Assembly: GCA_002803225.1 (NCBI GenBank)
Contig: NXFV01001584.1
Coordinates: 1 to 64,000, forward strand
Direction of reading: 5' to 3'
DNA length: 64,000 bases
Origin: Gamarada debralockiae
Lineage: Eukaryota; Ascomycota; Leotiomycetes; Helotiales; Hyphodiscaceae
Below the pieces are notes generated by a model, which searched no databases, was not told the DNA's origin, and saw only the letters and a list, made by a program, of their open reading frames with translations. Within the stretch, counting starts at the first letter, position 1; every line of letters starts with the position of its first letter. The position numbers and the translations under genes were made by a program. Below are positions 42,933-56,983 of the stretch, in pieces.

Positions 42933-44521
42933 ATGAGCCTGACTTCCAATCCGCCGTCCTCCGGTGGTGGCGGCCCCTCTTCTGTTTCTGCGTCAAATAG
43001 GACCGTTCAGAACTTAAAGAGGAGTGTTCAGCAAGCCTTTGATGGTAATATTTACTCCTCTTTCAGCTGCCCCCTTTTGAGCCTCATTTTGCAGACCTTA
43101 CCTTAATGACATTTTTGCATTTCTTCGAACTCTCATGATCCGGCATTTGTTTTCGGAATTTTTGCAATATGTTTCCTGCTAGGAGAATTCCTTCTTTCAG
43201 TGTGTTGAGTCTTTTGCTTTTATAATCTTTCGCTGATATCAACCCAGATCCAAGTGATAGGGGGATCGGTCCGAATGTAGGATATCAAAGCAAAGTTCGA
43301 GTCATAGATCGATACAAAGTAATCGGTTTCATCAGTAGCGGGACTTATGGTCGAGTCTACAAAGCAGTCGGCCGACACGGTCAAATTGGCGAATTCGCAA
43401 TCAAGAAATTCAAGCCAGGTAAGTCCCCTGTCATCAATACGACGATATGTCTCGTCTGATCCGAAATTATAGATAAGGAAGGAGAGCAAATCCAATATAC
43501 TGGGATCTCGCAGTCAGCCATCCGGGAAATGGCCCTCTGTTCCGAATTGAGTCACATGAATGTGATCCGCCTCATCGAAATCATCCTCGAGGACAAATGT
43601 ATCTTCATGGTCTTCGAATATGCCGAGCATGATCTTCTTCAAATCATACATCATCACACTCAGCCAACGCGCCATCCCATTCCTCCAGCTACCGTGAAAA
43701 GCATCATGTTTCAACTTCTCAACGGTTGTCAGTATTTGCATGCCAACTGGGTGTTGCACCGCGATCTCAAACCAGCAAATATCATGGTCACATCAAGCGG
43801 GGAGGTGAAGGTCGGAGATCTCGGTCTGGCACGTCTGTTTAACAAGCCACTTCATTCCCTCTTCAGCGGCGACAAAGTCGTAGTGACGATCTGGTATCGA
43901 GCTCCAGAACTTCTTCTCGGATCAAGACATTATACTCCAGCAATCGACATGTGGGCCGTAGGTTGCATTTTCGCAGAACTGCTCTCCCTTCGACCGATTT
44001 TCAAGGGCGAGGAAGCAAAGATGGATTCCAAAAAGACAGTTCCCTTCCAACGGAACCAGATGCAGAAGATCGTGGAGATTATGGGTCTGCCAACGAAAGA
44101 CAAATGGCCACATCTTGTCAGCATGCCCGAGTATGGTCAATTATCCACCTTATCTGCCTCCCAGCATTCCAAAGCTGGAGGCTCCTCCCTCGAAAAATGG
44201 TATTATTCAACCATAAATTCCCACTCTGCAACTTCAGTTCCATCTTCGAACGCTTCGCTTGGGGCAGAGGGATACAAACTCTTGAGCGGCTTACTGGAAT
44301 ACGATCCAGAGAAACGCCTAACTGCACAAGCTGCGCTGCAGCACCCTTTCTTCAGCACAGGGGACAAGGTGTCTAGTAATTGTTTTGAAGGCATGAAGAT
44401 GGAGTATCCGCATCGGCGAGTGAGTCAAGATGACAACGATATTCGGACGAGCAGTTTGCCAGGGACAAAAAGGAGTGGGTTGCCAGATGACAGCAGGCCC
44501 GGGAAGAGGATGAAGGAGTGA
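42933..44521 (+). CDS. ssn3: Mediator cyclin-dependent kinase Ssn3/Srb10 (CDK8)
   Basis: Exons 42933-43044, 43248-43418 and 43473-44521 (introns 203 and 54 nt) encode 443 aa. The N-terminal leader is Gly/Ser-rich, then [22 protein letters not shown] with the CDK8-type FAIKKFKPD. The C-helix is [12 protein letters not shown] (the SMSACRE/SMTAIRE-type CDK8 motif), followed by [21 protein letters not shown] (DLG rather than DFG) and [31 protein letters not shown]. The insertion [22 protein letters not shown] is diagnostic of CDK8. As the kinase of the Mediator CDK8 module it phosphorylates RNA polymerase II CTD and transcription factors in the nucleus. The long first intron is unusual here but both joints keep the frame. 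It starts a conserved housekeeping block. Confidence 0.96.
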
Positions 44522-45696
44522 CCTGTGGTAACACTGCAGGTTTTCAAACCGCACGGTCTTGTCGGCTCAGCGGAAATCTGGATGAAAAGTTCCGCCGAGG
44601 AGAATAGCGGTGTGCATCCCACCCTTTCTTTCGCAGGCCGCTAAGTAGCTTCGAAATGCATTGTGGCGGTATGCAGTTTTGTGCCAGTCAGCGCTACATC
44701 TGCACCGCCACAGTCGCTCAAAGATGCCATCCAAGACTTGCCAAGGAGCCTCACATTCAGGATTTGGGATGGCTTCCGCGTCATTTGGCTGGGCTGTGGA
44801 AAGTCAAATTGATATGGGATACTTAAGTATCCACCGTCTGTGATGTTTGAAAGGGCATAGGATTGCATCCTCTCCTCCCCGTCCCTCATAAAAAGCAGAC
44901 AAGGAACAGTCATCAAAGGTGGGGTTCTTCTACTCCAAAGGCTTCGGTGGAAGACGCGCGGGAGGCGCGATCACCGCTGATAGACATGGTGTTTGAAGAC
45001 CTGTATTCCGATTCAGATGCTGTGGGCTGAACTGCATCCGCTGATGGAAAGTACGTGGTGAGCCTAGTCTGGTTACCTTGAGAGAGGACACAGAACTGAC
45101 GGTACCATCTTAAGGGGCAAGAGGTTCGTGGATAATGAGAATGGCAAAGATGCAGGCGAGAAGAACGGATGCTGTGGAGGGCGCCGCTCGAGTTGAAGGT
45201 GACTTGGCGTGCTTGAGTTGAGGATAGGTCATGGAAAGGGGCCTTTGCATTCGAAAGCACAACAATGAAATATCGTGAATCATGAATTACATTCCCCACT
45301 TCCTTCTGGCTGGCTATTACTACAAAGATCCTACAATTACAAGCGCGTATCTGTCGCAAAGGGCATGGTTTTAGAAGGTTAAGAAAGATTCGCTTCGAGA
45401 TATCTCGAGAACAAACATACAACAGCGAACAGGAACTCGTTCTATTATGAAGGAAGAGCTCGCCTGCCGTGCAAAGAAGAAAGTTGGTATCGCCGCCATA
45501 CATACGCTATTTGCTGACAAAAAGCCAAAAGCGAAATTACGCCCCGCTGCAGTGTAAGTCGTCAATGTATAAAATGAAATGGTCTCGTCGTGTACCTCGT
45601 CCGTTTTCCGTTGCCTGTCTGTCCTGCCCGTCTTGGTAGTCGCTGAATAGAGAGTTGGGGAGTAATGTGGAGGGAGGGTGGGTTAGAGGGTAGCGT
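44522..45696. other. Convergent 3' intergenic region between ssn3 and arf6
   Basis: About 1.2 kb containing the 3' UTRs of two convergent genes. ORFs on the minus strand (44641-44916, 44913-45503) have no domain or conserved pattern; I call no gene. Confidence 0.5.
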
Positions 45697-47279
<1,583 letters not shown>

Positions 47280-48288
47280 CTATCCTTTATGATCCAATAC
47301 AAACCGTCGATCTACAACTCTGAGAGCACCTTGGGCCTCATCCTCGAAAAGCAACTGAACCTTCGATCCATTCTCCAGCATTGACTTGACCTCGGCTCGA
47401 TAGAAAGTCGTAGTCTCTGGATAAAGAGCAAGAACTTGCTTTCCTACTTCATAGGGGCCCAAAGGAGATCCATTAGGAGGGATGGGAACCATGGATGATG
47501 CAGACGAGCGGTATACCTGGCCAGGTCTGGAAGGGTCATCAGGAAATGGATCCTGGACATCGTATCGGCGGCTCTTGCCTTCTCCAATGACCTTAACCAC
47601 GATACCCTGGATCCAATCATGTTCTTCGGTCTGATTCTGGATCTTCGGTTTGAATGCAACCTCTGCTCCTAGAGCGAAGGTAATTTTCGTCCTACCCGAA
47701 TTGTTACTTGGCTCACTAGGCTCAGAGGTATCCTTTTCCTTGTCTCTCGGGGGTTGGCTGCTGAGTCTGCCCCCGCCAAGTTTCCGGACATGTTTATTCT
47801 CGGCCGGAGACGGGCCTGGAGAGTCTATTGATCCATCGAAGTCCATAGCAGATCGTGAATGGGAGTCGCGTGAATTTGAAACTCGTGCTGATGCCTCTTG
47901 CTCGTTGTGCGATACCAGCCCTTTCAAAATCTGCAGTTTGCCAATGAGGTCCTCTTCATTCAGAATGACCTTCTCGTCTTCGGTGTGCTTAACGTTTGCT
48001 CGATATAGGGAATCCAGGTTCTGGATTTCTGCCGGGGAAGGTTCTATTGAAGTTAGCGGGTGAATGGTGTAGAATTACTAAATCCTCACTTATGCCCTCG
48101 TTCTTCTCTCTTGCCTTGAACATATCCTCCATCTCGAAGATCTGCTGACTGATTTCCTTGGATTTGGCCTCGAGGACGGCAAGCCTGTTAACCTTATCCT
48201 GGATATCGTTCCAGAGCGCAGTTTCCTCGCCATTATCATGACCTGTGTTTCGCGCACGGTCTCGTGGGTTGCGGTTTCGTTGTGACAT
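47280..48288 (-). CDS. sgf29: SAGA-associated factor 29 (Sgf29), tandem-Tudor histone reader
   Basis: Exons 48288-48090 and 48043-47280 (46-nt intron GTGAGG...TAG) encode 320 aa. The N-terminal half is a charged coiled coil (ETALWNDIQDKVNRLAVLEA ... ISQQIFEMEDMFKARE), followed by a disordered Ser/Pro linker. The C-terminal SGF29 tandem Tudor domain begins near KITFALGAEVAFKPK and includes GIVVKVIGEGKSRRYDVQDP, GKQVLALYPETTTFYRAEV and VQLLFEDE. It recognises H3K4me2/3 and recruits the SAGA acetyltransferase. The ATG at 48288 matches the length of fungal homologues; the frame is open to 48507, adding 73 Pro/Lys/Thr-rich residues that are probably leader. Confidence 0.93.
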
Positions 48289-48777
48289 GTCTTCGGGTGT
48301 CCTTGTGGATGGTTTAGATGTTTTCGGTGGTTTAGGTGGTCTGGATGGTCTGAGTTTAGGTGTTTTGGGTGGTGGTGGTCTAGAGTTTTGGGGCGGTTTA
48401 AATGGATTTCCAGGTGTTCTAGTTCTAGTAGTGAGGGAATCCTTTCGGACGCGACATGTTAGCGTTTTGTGATCGTTCAATTGGAGGGAAGGATTCGTAA
48501 TATCCATCGTTAGAAGGAATACAACATACCTAAAAGCTTGGTTTAGACTGATTCGCTCCTGCCTTGGGTAGTGTTGGTTGCGAAGGTTTGAATATTTGTG
48601 AAGGAACGGGAAGTCGAAGGCGGAATCTCAGCCTTCTCTCTCTTAGCGTCAAATGCTAGCGCGGGGCTCTGACGTGGGTAGGGTAACACAACACGAAGCC
48701 TCTTCGAACACCAGAAAAGGCGGTGTTGAATTTCTATCCATTGCTCTTAAATCCATTGAAACACCATATCACTCACA
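48289..48777. promoter_or_regulatory. Divergent promoter of sgf29 and mannose-6-phosphate isomerase
   Basis: About 490 bp between two divergent housekeeping starts; T/G-rich near sgf29. No discrete site identified. Confidence 0.5.
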
Positions 48778-50185
48778 ATGCAGGTTCCATTGATTAGACT
48801 CCAATGCGGAGTCAACAGTTACGATTGGGGGAAGATTGGCAAGGACTCAGCAGCCGCCAAATTCGCTGCTGCAACCCCCGCAGATGATTTCTCGATCCAA
48901 GAAGACAAACCATACGCAGAGGTACATCCCATCTCAGGCACAAGTTCAATATACTTACAGTTGCTAGCTATGGATGGGCACGCATCCCTCGAATCCATCT
49001 AAGGACCTTTCCACGAAACGAACCCTCCTTGACCTCATTCAAGACAACCAAGCTCTCCTTTCCACAGAAATCAGCGAGAAATTCGGACACAAACTACCCT
49101 TCCTCTTCAAAGTCCTATCAATTGGCAAAGCGCTCAGCATCCAAGCGCACCCGAATAAGAAGCTTGCAGAGCAATTGCACAAGAGGGACAGCAAGAATTA
49201 TCCAGACGACAACCACAAGCCCGAGATGACAATTGCAATCACTCCATTCGACGGACTCTGCGGATTCAGACCTCTCGCTGAGATATCACATTTCTTGTCC
49301 ACCATACCGTCATTGAAGAAGCTCGTTGGAGAGTTGGAGGCAGAAGCATACCAATCAGCGATCAAAGGGCAGGAGACATCGGAAAAGAAGGAGGATGAGG
49401 AGAAGAACAAGAAGGCGTTACAAAACGCGTTCGGATCGTTGATGAACTCAAAGAAGGAGGATATCGAGGCTGCCAGCAAGGAATTGATCGCATCAGCAAA
49501 GGAAGAAGGATCAGACTTCGCAGGTGGTGGAGGGCCATCGAATGATGGGAAAGAGCTCGCAGATCTCGTCGTTCGATTGAATGAGCAATTCCCCGGTGAC
49601 ATAGGACTCTTTGTCCTCTTCTTCCTGAACTATGTCAAGCTGGAAGTAGGAGAAGCAATGTTCCTCAAGGCCGACGACATTCACGCGTACCTGAGCGGCG
49701 ACATTATTGAGTGCATGGCCGCATCGGACAATGTTGTGAGAGCCGGATTTACACCGAAATTCAAGGACGTTGATACCCTTATTTCGATGTTGACATATTC
49801 ATATGCGCCTATCTCGGAGCAGAAAATGGAGCCAGTTGACTATCCATATGTCACCTTGAACGCCGCGGCCTACTCTTCTGCTTCTCAAGCCACTCTCTAC
49901 GACCCTCCTATTGAGGAGTTCAGCGTTGTGAAGACGGACTTGAAGAAGAAGGGAGCTAAAGCGACTTTCGAACAGATTGCTGGACCGAGCATTTTCATTT
50001 GTACTTCGGGCAATGGAAAGATTAGTGTGGGACCGAAAGTGGAAGAGGTGAAGCCTGGATATGTCTATTTCGTAGGCGCAACGGCAGAGGTGGTTCTAGA
50101 GAGCGAAGACGAGGAGTTCACAACTTTCAAGGCGTTTTGCGAATTGCAAGGAAAAGAAGCTGGTGAGGGAAAGCAAAAGCTATGA
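48778..50185 (+). CDS. manA: Mannose-6-phosphate isomerase, type I
   Basis: Exons 48778-48921 and 48968-50185 (46-nt intron GTACAT...TAG) encode 453 aa. The PMI type I pattern is clear: [53 protein letters not shown] with zinc ligands Gln and His, NHKPEM with His/Glu ligands, [42 protein letters not shown] with the active-site His and Arg. A Lys/Glu-rich insertion (about residues 170-205) is usual in fungi. The enzyme interconverts fructose-6-phosphate and mannose-6-phosphate in the cytosol, feeding GDP-mannose for glycosylation and cell wall. The symbol follows filamentous-fungal naming (PMI40 in yeast). Confidence 0.95.
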
Positions 50186-50864
50186 AAGAAAAAGAAAAGA
50201 AGATAACTAGAGAGAAATAATACAACTTTTTGGACTGCAACATATTTCAGTCTTCGGTCAGATGGGGAATCTCCGTATCTACCTTGGAGTACGAATACAA
50301 AGGTGCAACCCGTCTTCCCCACTTGAAAATGGGCTGCCTCGCCTCGCTCGTCCTCGGCACATCCTGTCAAGATTCTGCAGCGCCCGTCCTAAATTCCCAA
50401 AGAGGCAGCCCTAACCAGACCACCCCTTCACTGTCCGCTCGACCTTCCAGGCCCTTTCTAGCCTCCGCCACCGAAATCACAAAGCTTCATGTCCATTGGC
50501 ATTTCGAGGAGAATCTTAGTCACAGCATTCACCAAATCGTGTGCCCTTTACAGGGATATCCTACCCTGTGTATCTTGCTATCGAGTGAATGATTACAAGG
50601 TGACCAATCAGCAGCAAGAAAGCTGCAAATCCTCGGCAAGGAGTCTCTTATCGCTGCCGTCGCGAGGCTGACAGGGTTGGCTATCCGGGTCGTTCCATTC
50701 AAGACTGCTCCGAGTCCAAACCGCATGGCAGCTTTATAAGAGCTCGGCCACGCCGTGTGTGGGGTATCTTTGGGTTTCCAGAATTGCCAGTGTGCTATCT
50801 TCGAATACTTTGAAGTGAAGAGAAGAGTGGAAGACGCAATCTCAGTCGGCGCAAGAGAGTCGGG
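50186..50864. other. Intergenic region upstream of the permease
   Basis: No gene supported; ORF 50230-50592 has no domain. The permease promoter is expected at the right end. Confidence 0.5.
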
Positions 50865-52817
50865 ATGGATGCGAATTTAGAGAACGGCCACGCGATTGAG
50901 CGACGGGCCTCGAGGGCCTCGAGGCAAGAAGAGCAGGATGAGGAGGTTTTGGCTGAGTTTGGTTATAAGCAGGAGCTGAAACGTGATTGGGGATTGATGC
51001 ACAATTTTGGCATTTCTTTCTCTATCATCGTATGTTTCCCTTCCTCGATTTCCCCGTTTCCCACTGGAGACTTCAGCTAATCGACATGCCGTCGCGCAGT
51101 CAGTTATTACTGGTATCACGACCTTGTTCCAATATGGGCTCATCACTGGTGGACCCGGAGGTATGTTGATCGGAGATGTGTAGATGGGACGCAGGCTGAT
51201 GGTAGCAGTCATGTCCGTGGGCTGGATTGTAGTTTCATTCTTCACAATGTTTGTTGCACTTGGCATGGCCGAAATTGTCAGTGCAATTCCAACAGCAGGA
51301 GGACCGTATTATTGGGCTGCAATTCTAGCACCTCCCAAGCATTCTGCCTTCGCAGCCTGGATTACTGGCTGGTATGTATCCCTTGCCTTCCCCACCATCT
51401 TAAAACACATGAGCTGACAGGAGGAAACAGGTTCAACTTCCTCGGACAAGTCGCAGTAACAACTGGTATCTCGTTCGGTCTTGCAGGTCTCATCTCTACC
51501 ACCGCAACCGTCAAATCTTCCTACGAGCCAACGGCAGGCAAGACAATTGGCATCTACGCGGCAGTCCTCATTTCTCACGGCATCATCAACACCTTTGGCG
51601 TGCACATACTCCGCTACCTGAACAACACGTCCATTCTTCTGCACTCTGTTGGAGTAACTTCGCTCGCCATCGCCGTTTTAGCAAAGGCTCCCACGCACCA
51701 AAGCGCCAAATTCGTGTTCGCGACATTCTATGATGGAACTGGGGTCGCTCCTGACCCAGGATGGAGCGTCAGAGCTTCCCCTGCATATTTGGCCTGCTGC
51801 GGAGCCTTGATGTCGCAGTATACATTGACCGGATTTGACGCTTCTGCGCATTTGTCTGAGGAGACCAAGAAAGCGAGCTGGAGTGCGCCACTCGGTGTCA
51901 TTTCGTCCGTGGGCTTCTCATCCCTATTCGGACTATTCGTGCTGTTATCTTTCCTCTTCAGCATCCAAAATTTCGACGGCACGGTGACGAGCACGGTCGG
52001 ACAGCCTGTCTTGCAGATATTCATCGATGTTTTCGGCGATGATGGGGCTGTTGTGCTTATGTGCTTGATTATGATTTGTGTGTGGCATTGTGGGTTGTTT
52101 TCCATGACTTCGAACTCGAGGATGATGTTCGCTTTTTCGAGAGATGGCGGAATTGTTAGTACCCCACCTCGTTTTGCTTATTCTTTAAGCTTCATCACTG
52201 ACTCTTGAACTTCCAGCCTCACTTCTTTCATAAGGTAGACGACAGGTTCCGCTCGCCCATCCGAACCGTATGGCTTGCGGCTTTCCTAGCCTTCTGCTTA
52301 GCTCTCCCCTCCCTCGGATCCTCTGTCGCTTTCGCAGCCGCCACCTCCATCGCCACAATCGGATTGTACATATCCTACGGCATCCCCATCCTCATAGGCC
52401 TCATCTACCCCAAGACTTTCAAGAAGGGACCATTCAACTTGGGGATTTTTAGCAGAGTGGTGGCTCTTGTGGCTGTGTGCTGGATTGCGTTCATTACCAT
52501 TATTTTCTGGTAAGTTTGTCTCCTTTGTCCTTCCCAAGTTCGAGGAATGGTTTTCAAGCAAGATGAATGGCTGACTCCAAGATAGCCTCCCAACAACCAA
52601 CCCAGTCACTTCACAAACAATCAACTACACCGTCGTAGCTGTAGGTATTATTGCAATCGGCAGTCTGAGTACTTGGCTACTCTGGGCACACAGATGGTTC
52701 GAGGGACCATTGAAAGAGCTCCAGGAGGCTGAACGATTGGGCGTGGATCCACTTGAGCCAGGGGCGTTGGAGGCTGCTGAGGCAGAGCTAGTTGCGCATG
52801 AGCATGAGAAGAAGTGA
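50865..52817 (+). CDS. APC-family amino acid/GABA/choline-type permease
   Basis: Six exons: 50865-51029, 51100-51160, 51209-51371, 51431-52154, 52217-52509 and 52586-52817 (introns 48-76 nt), giving 545 aa. The N-terminal tail DEEVLAEFGYKQELKRDWG leads into TM1 (FGISFSIISVITGITTLFQYGL), the typical start of fungal GABA/choline permeases. EIVSAIPTAGGPYYWAAIL (TM3 consensus), GFDASAHLSEETKKAS (TM6 consensus) and FAFSRDGGIPHF follow. The C-terminus ends in an acidic/His tail. The family includes Uga4, Hnm1 and many fungal paralogues with amino acid, GABA, choline or polyamine substrates; which one cannot be decided here. The Dal81/TamA-like regulator 13 kb away is a known controller of GABA uptake in yeast, but linkage is not evidence of regulation. 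Confidence 0.92.
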
Positions 52818-53236
52818 GGGGTAAATTGATTGGGGGTTGTACTTGTACAACGCGTTGTATGTTAAGGATAGATACCCGGTGGACGCAAGGAAATTGAATT
52901 TGATACAGTACTTGATAGATGATCAGTGTATGATTTTGCGACTTACACCGAATATATGGTGTCTATATTTGCCCGTACCATGTACAGAGAGAGAAATTCT
53001 TTTTATGCCATGTTATGCTACTTGTAAATGGCCTTGATTATGCCCATCAGTCCACATTAACTCCATTTCCCACCATTTAACTCCGGATTTGTGGCACTGG
53101 AAGACGATCCGGAGAATCTCGTCTCCGGATTGTCCTCGCATCTGCTCCTTCGTTTGACTCCAGTTCTCCTGCCCACTCGCTTGAATCGGACATTCGTTCA
53201 GGGCGTTTGGGTATCATATCTTGTGAGGATGTGTAT
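52818..53236. other. Convergent intergenic region
   Basis: 3' flanks of the permease and RIB1. No gene seen; possible polyadenylation signals in AT-rich sequence near 52840-53030. Confidence 0.5.
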
Positions 53237-54503
53237 TCAGGATCCCTCTTCCATTTGCAGCATGTGTCCCATCTTCTCGATCTATTCAACTATTAGCTTG
53301 CATCCCACGATTGCAGTTGCTCAAAAGTCAACATACCTTCGTTTTCAAGTATCCCCCAACCTCGTCACTCCTAATTCCTCCTGTCCCATTCTTCCCTAGC
53401 CTCCAAGCTAAGGGAATCATAGCCACACGCTCCTTCACCACAATTTCTCTATTCGGGCCCTCCACAGCTCGCACTTTGTCCGGATTGTTGGTGAGAAGCC
53501 TGATATCCTTGACCCCCAAATCAACAAGCATAGCAGTGGCCAAGCCATATGAGCGTGCATCTGCGGGATGCCGGAGTAGCAGATTCGCCTCAACAGTATC
53601 GGATCCCAAATCTTGCAGATTGTATGCCTTCAGTTTCTCGCCGAGACCAATCCCTCGCCCTTCTTGGCGCAAATAGATTATAACCCCACCCTCAGACCCT
53701 GGTAAAGACATCAGGCGCGCAGCTTCATCGAGTTGTTCCCCGCAATCACATCTCGCACTCCACACCGTTTCCCCAGTATAGCATTCCGAATGAATCCTCA
53801 CTAACGGCGCCGCCTTCCTTTCTTCCCCATCTTGACATCCAATCTCCCCATTTTTCTCCGGAAGTTTGCTGCTCGTCCGTCCCGGATACAATCTCCCCGT
53901 ATAGGCGCCTCTAATCAAACGATCCATTTCCGTCTCCCCTTCCCTCACTCGATCTAAACTCCTGCTCCGTATCCCACGTCCAAACACAATCGCCAAATGC
54001 TCCTTATTGTCCTCGTTGTTCTGGTAGAGATGCAGGAACATCTCAGTGCCCGTAGTTGTGGGGATACGTGCGCGGACTACACAGTTTACCTCGGGGAGTT
54101 TGGACAGTAGTTTCGGCTTCTTGGCTCCGCAGCCGCCATTTGCGGTCGAGGAATCAACGGGTACGGATTTCGGGATATGAGAATGAGAGGAAGGCTCGGC
54201 TTGTGAGGAGGGCGTCGAGATTCCGGGAGTGGAGGGAGGTGTGAATTGAGGGGATACGAGGCCGGGGAGTTCGTTGGTTACGGAATCTGGACGGGAGGAA
54301 CGGTCGGATTGAGATGGATGAATTCCTAAGGAGTTGAGGTCGAGTTCGGATATGGCGCGTGAGACAGGAATAGGTTGTGGTGAGTAGAAAGGAGGGAGTT
54401 TGGAGACTTCATCGTCTTGTTCATTGTCGGATGTGTTATTCCTCGAGAAGTGGGGTTCGTTGTGCGGATGTGATGGCCAAGAAGGGGAATGTAGCTCGGG
54501 CAT
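53237..54503 (-). CDS. RIB1: GTP cyclohydrolase II (riboflavin biosynthesis)
   Basis: Exons 54503-53337 and 53281-53237 (55-nt intron GTATGT...TAG) encode 403 aa. The last exon adds only [14 protein letters not shown], restoring the conserved C-terminal end lost if the intron is ignored. About 135 N-terminal residues are Ser/Pro-rich and disordered, usual for fungi. The core has [39 protein letters not shown] with the three zinc-binding cysteines, [32 protein letters not shown] and LLTNNPDKV. It opens GTP to the diaminopyrimidine that starts riboflavin synthesis in the cytosol. Confidence 0.95.
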
Positions 54504-55276
54504 TTTGGAATGTTAGAAGGGAATTGAAGGCATAGGGAGAGAGGGGCGATCTTATGGCGACGATAAGGGCGTGGAAATGCGGTGGATGACCGGGGAATTG
54601 CTGATTTGGAGCGGAAGAGTCAGCAACTGGCAAAAGAATCTCGAAATCCTTCGGGCTGGGGCTTCGGAAGCCGATGACAACAAATCTAATCGGTTACAAA
54701 TGTCACGTAATCACGAAATGCCTTGGTTTTGAGGATCCAAACTAAACTGCTTTCTTGAAAGGGGTATATGAATATAAATGAATAGGGGGCCTCTTTTCAG
54801 GAAATCTCCATCTTTCTTTTCATCAAGCAGTCTTGGTTGGAAATCATCAACCAAAAGGTTTGGGGGGTACGGTATGGCACGTGATAAGAGTAGTGAAATC
54901 CCCTTTCGTCAACTACTCAGACTTTCAACAATCCTTCATTCCATTGGACAATGCGGCGCTCAAACAACATGATGTTGACTTCAAAACAGAAAAGAGAGTT
55001 TCCATGAGCCAACCTCAAATGAATACCGAGGTTTCTCCCTGGAGATCATGATCCAAGGCCATATCGTCGGTTCTACTGGCTTGATTATAAGTCAACTCCC
55101 ATGAGGAGCTGCCCAAAAACCCGTGACATGAGGGAATTGGACCCTGAAAAACTTTAGAAGCTTAGCCCACTGACGTGCAAACTAACTCAATTTTCTAGTG
55201 TAAAGAGTGCGAGGTGGATATAAAAAGGAACCCCTCCATCGGTCATATCTTTTCGGCAAACCAACATACATACACA
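54504..55276. other. Intergenic region between RIB1 and a decayed flavoenzyme gene
   Basis: Divergent promoter region by position. Short ORF 54778-54972 has no domain. Nothing else seen. Confidence 0.5.
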
Positions 55277-56622
55277 ATGACACCAGTACGATACGAATCC
55301 GACAGCTTTGACGCTTCCCCTCTGGGTAAGCCTCTCAAGTTCGAGTTCCCTGGCAAGACTGCCATGACAGAGCGAATCTCGTCCTGGGACCCAAACGACT
55401 TCAAGGTCAGAGGTATCCCTTCCGAAGAACCCCATCAATGTGTACAAGCGCTGGGGTGAAGGAGGATTCGGCCAGATCCTTACAAGAAACATCATGACCG
55501 AGGCAATGGCCAATCCTATCATCCTTCACGAGGCCAGGTTTCTGGTCCTCGATTGAGGCTTTTAAGGAGTTGGCTTCAGCTGCCAAAGTTCATAGCAGCT
55601 TATCGTTGGACAAGTTTCACATCTGGACGTCAATGCGACAACATAATCCAAAAGAATACAGTCTCTGCCTCAGACATAGAACATGAGGGTACGTAGCACC
55701 TCTCGAAGCAATGGAAACGTAACCAACGCTAACATATCTTCAGGCAACGTTATGGTTATGGAATTTGGCAAATCACACGCTGCCACTCAAGAGGAAATCG
55801 ACCGCATCAAACATGGTTTCGCACATGCCGCCGAGTACCTCGAGAAGACCGGCTACGATGGAATTGAACTCCACGGTGCTCACGGCTACCTCTTCGCGCA
55901 ATTTCTCTCTCAGCTACGAACAAGCGAACAGGCAAGTATGGTGGCCCCCTCGAGAACAGACTACGAATAATTATCGAGACGCAGAGGAGTGCAGGAAACA
56001 AGTGAAGAAAGACTTCATTATTGGCATCAAGATCAATTCGGTTGAGTTCCACGACAAGGATTCTCAGTAGAGGATGCTAAAGGCCTATGCCAGGCCTTGG
56101 AGGCTGCTAAGTTCGATTATGTTGAGCTTTCGGGAGGAACCTACGAGTCCCTGGCCTTTAGTCACAAGCGCGAATCAACGAAGAAACGGGAATCCTTCTT
56201 CTTGAAGTCTGCGGAGGTATTTTCCGGCCTCTCAACAAAACAAAAACCTACGTCACTGGTAGATTTAAGACCGTTGGCGATGGTCAAGGGTTTTGACACT
56301 TTGATGGTGTTGGTCTCGCTCGTCCCGTTTGCCAGGAACCTCGCCTTCCTAAAGACATCCTCAAGGGCAAGGTCATTGGAGCTATTCAATTCAATTTCCA
56401 TAAGAATGATTTCGGTCCAACGAACGTTGCGGCTAGTACGCAGATTCGACAGGTTGGCAAGGATCGGGAGCCCCTCGACTCGAGCGATCAAAAGAATGTA
56501 GATGGGTTCATAAAGGACATGCAAGCTTGGGGGGAGAAACTAGGCAGCGACATAAACATGAAGGAGTATGGATACATTGATTTGAGTCAAGCTGCCAGAC
56601 CGTACGGAACAGCTTTGGCCTA
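55277..56622 (+). pseudogene. NADH:flavin oxidoreductase (old yellow enzyme-like), decayed
   Basis: The start MTPVRYESDSFDASPLGKPL and LKFEFPGKTAMTERISSWDP is typical of fungal OYE-like enzymes. The frame breaks near 55430 (in the GIPSEEP region), continues as NVYKRWGEGGFGQILTRNIM, loses residues near 55530, and resumes in MVMEFGKSHAATQEEIDRIK, YDGIELHGAHGYLFAQFLSQ, KKDFIIGIKINSVEFHD, ALEAAKFDYVELSGGTYESL, and a C-terminal tail up to GYIDLSQAARPYGTALA. At least four frame changes, and in-frame stops in each continuation, mean no functional enzyme. The intact family binds FMN in a TIM barrel and reduces activated alkenes. Confidence 0.85.
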
Positions 56623-56983
56623 AATGGACACAGAATATTAGAATCAATCTCATACAAGCTAATCGAGGGGTGTGGTCTTGAACTAAGTCCTTCCCACATC
56701 TCCGCCGTTCAGTTAGTAACTGGCTATGGCATTTTTCTTGTCCCAACACTGTGCCTTGTTGTAGCGATGGTGTCTCCTGATTCTGGGAAAACGGCTGCCT
56801 CGTCCACGTGGGACACCCTTTATTTGTCGATAGCGTACTGACCAGTGATTTGGTCTTGCGAAGTTTTATTTTAGAGTCCGGCGGGGAGTCCTATGATGAT
56901 GATTGCTTGGTTGAAGTAAGGCCGAAAGGGCTGAAAGTTTACTGAAATTTTTCCCTCGTATACTATATCATTTCTATTCTGCT
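56623..56983. other. Intergenic region between OYE relic and LINE relic
   Basis: No recognisable gene. Confidence 0.4.

Noticed and set aside
44913..45503. 196-codon minus-strand ORF between ssn3 and arf6
   Set aside because: Ser/Cys/Leu-rich chance composition, no domain, lies in convergent 3' UTR space.
48289..48507. N-terminal extension of Sgf29 (about 73 residues)
   Set aside because: Pro/Lys/Thr low-complexity sequence not typical of Sgf29; the start at 48288 fits family length. Cannot be excluded fully.
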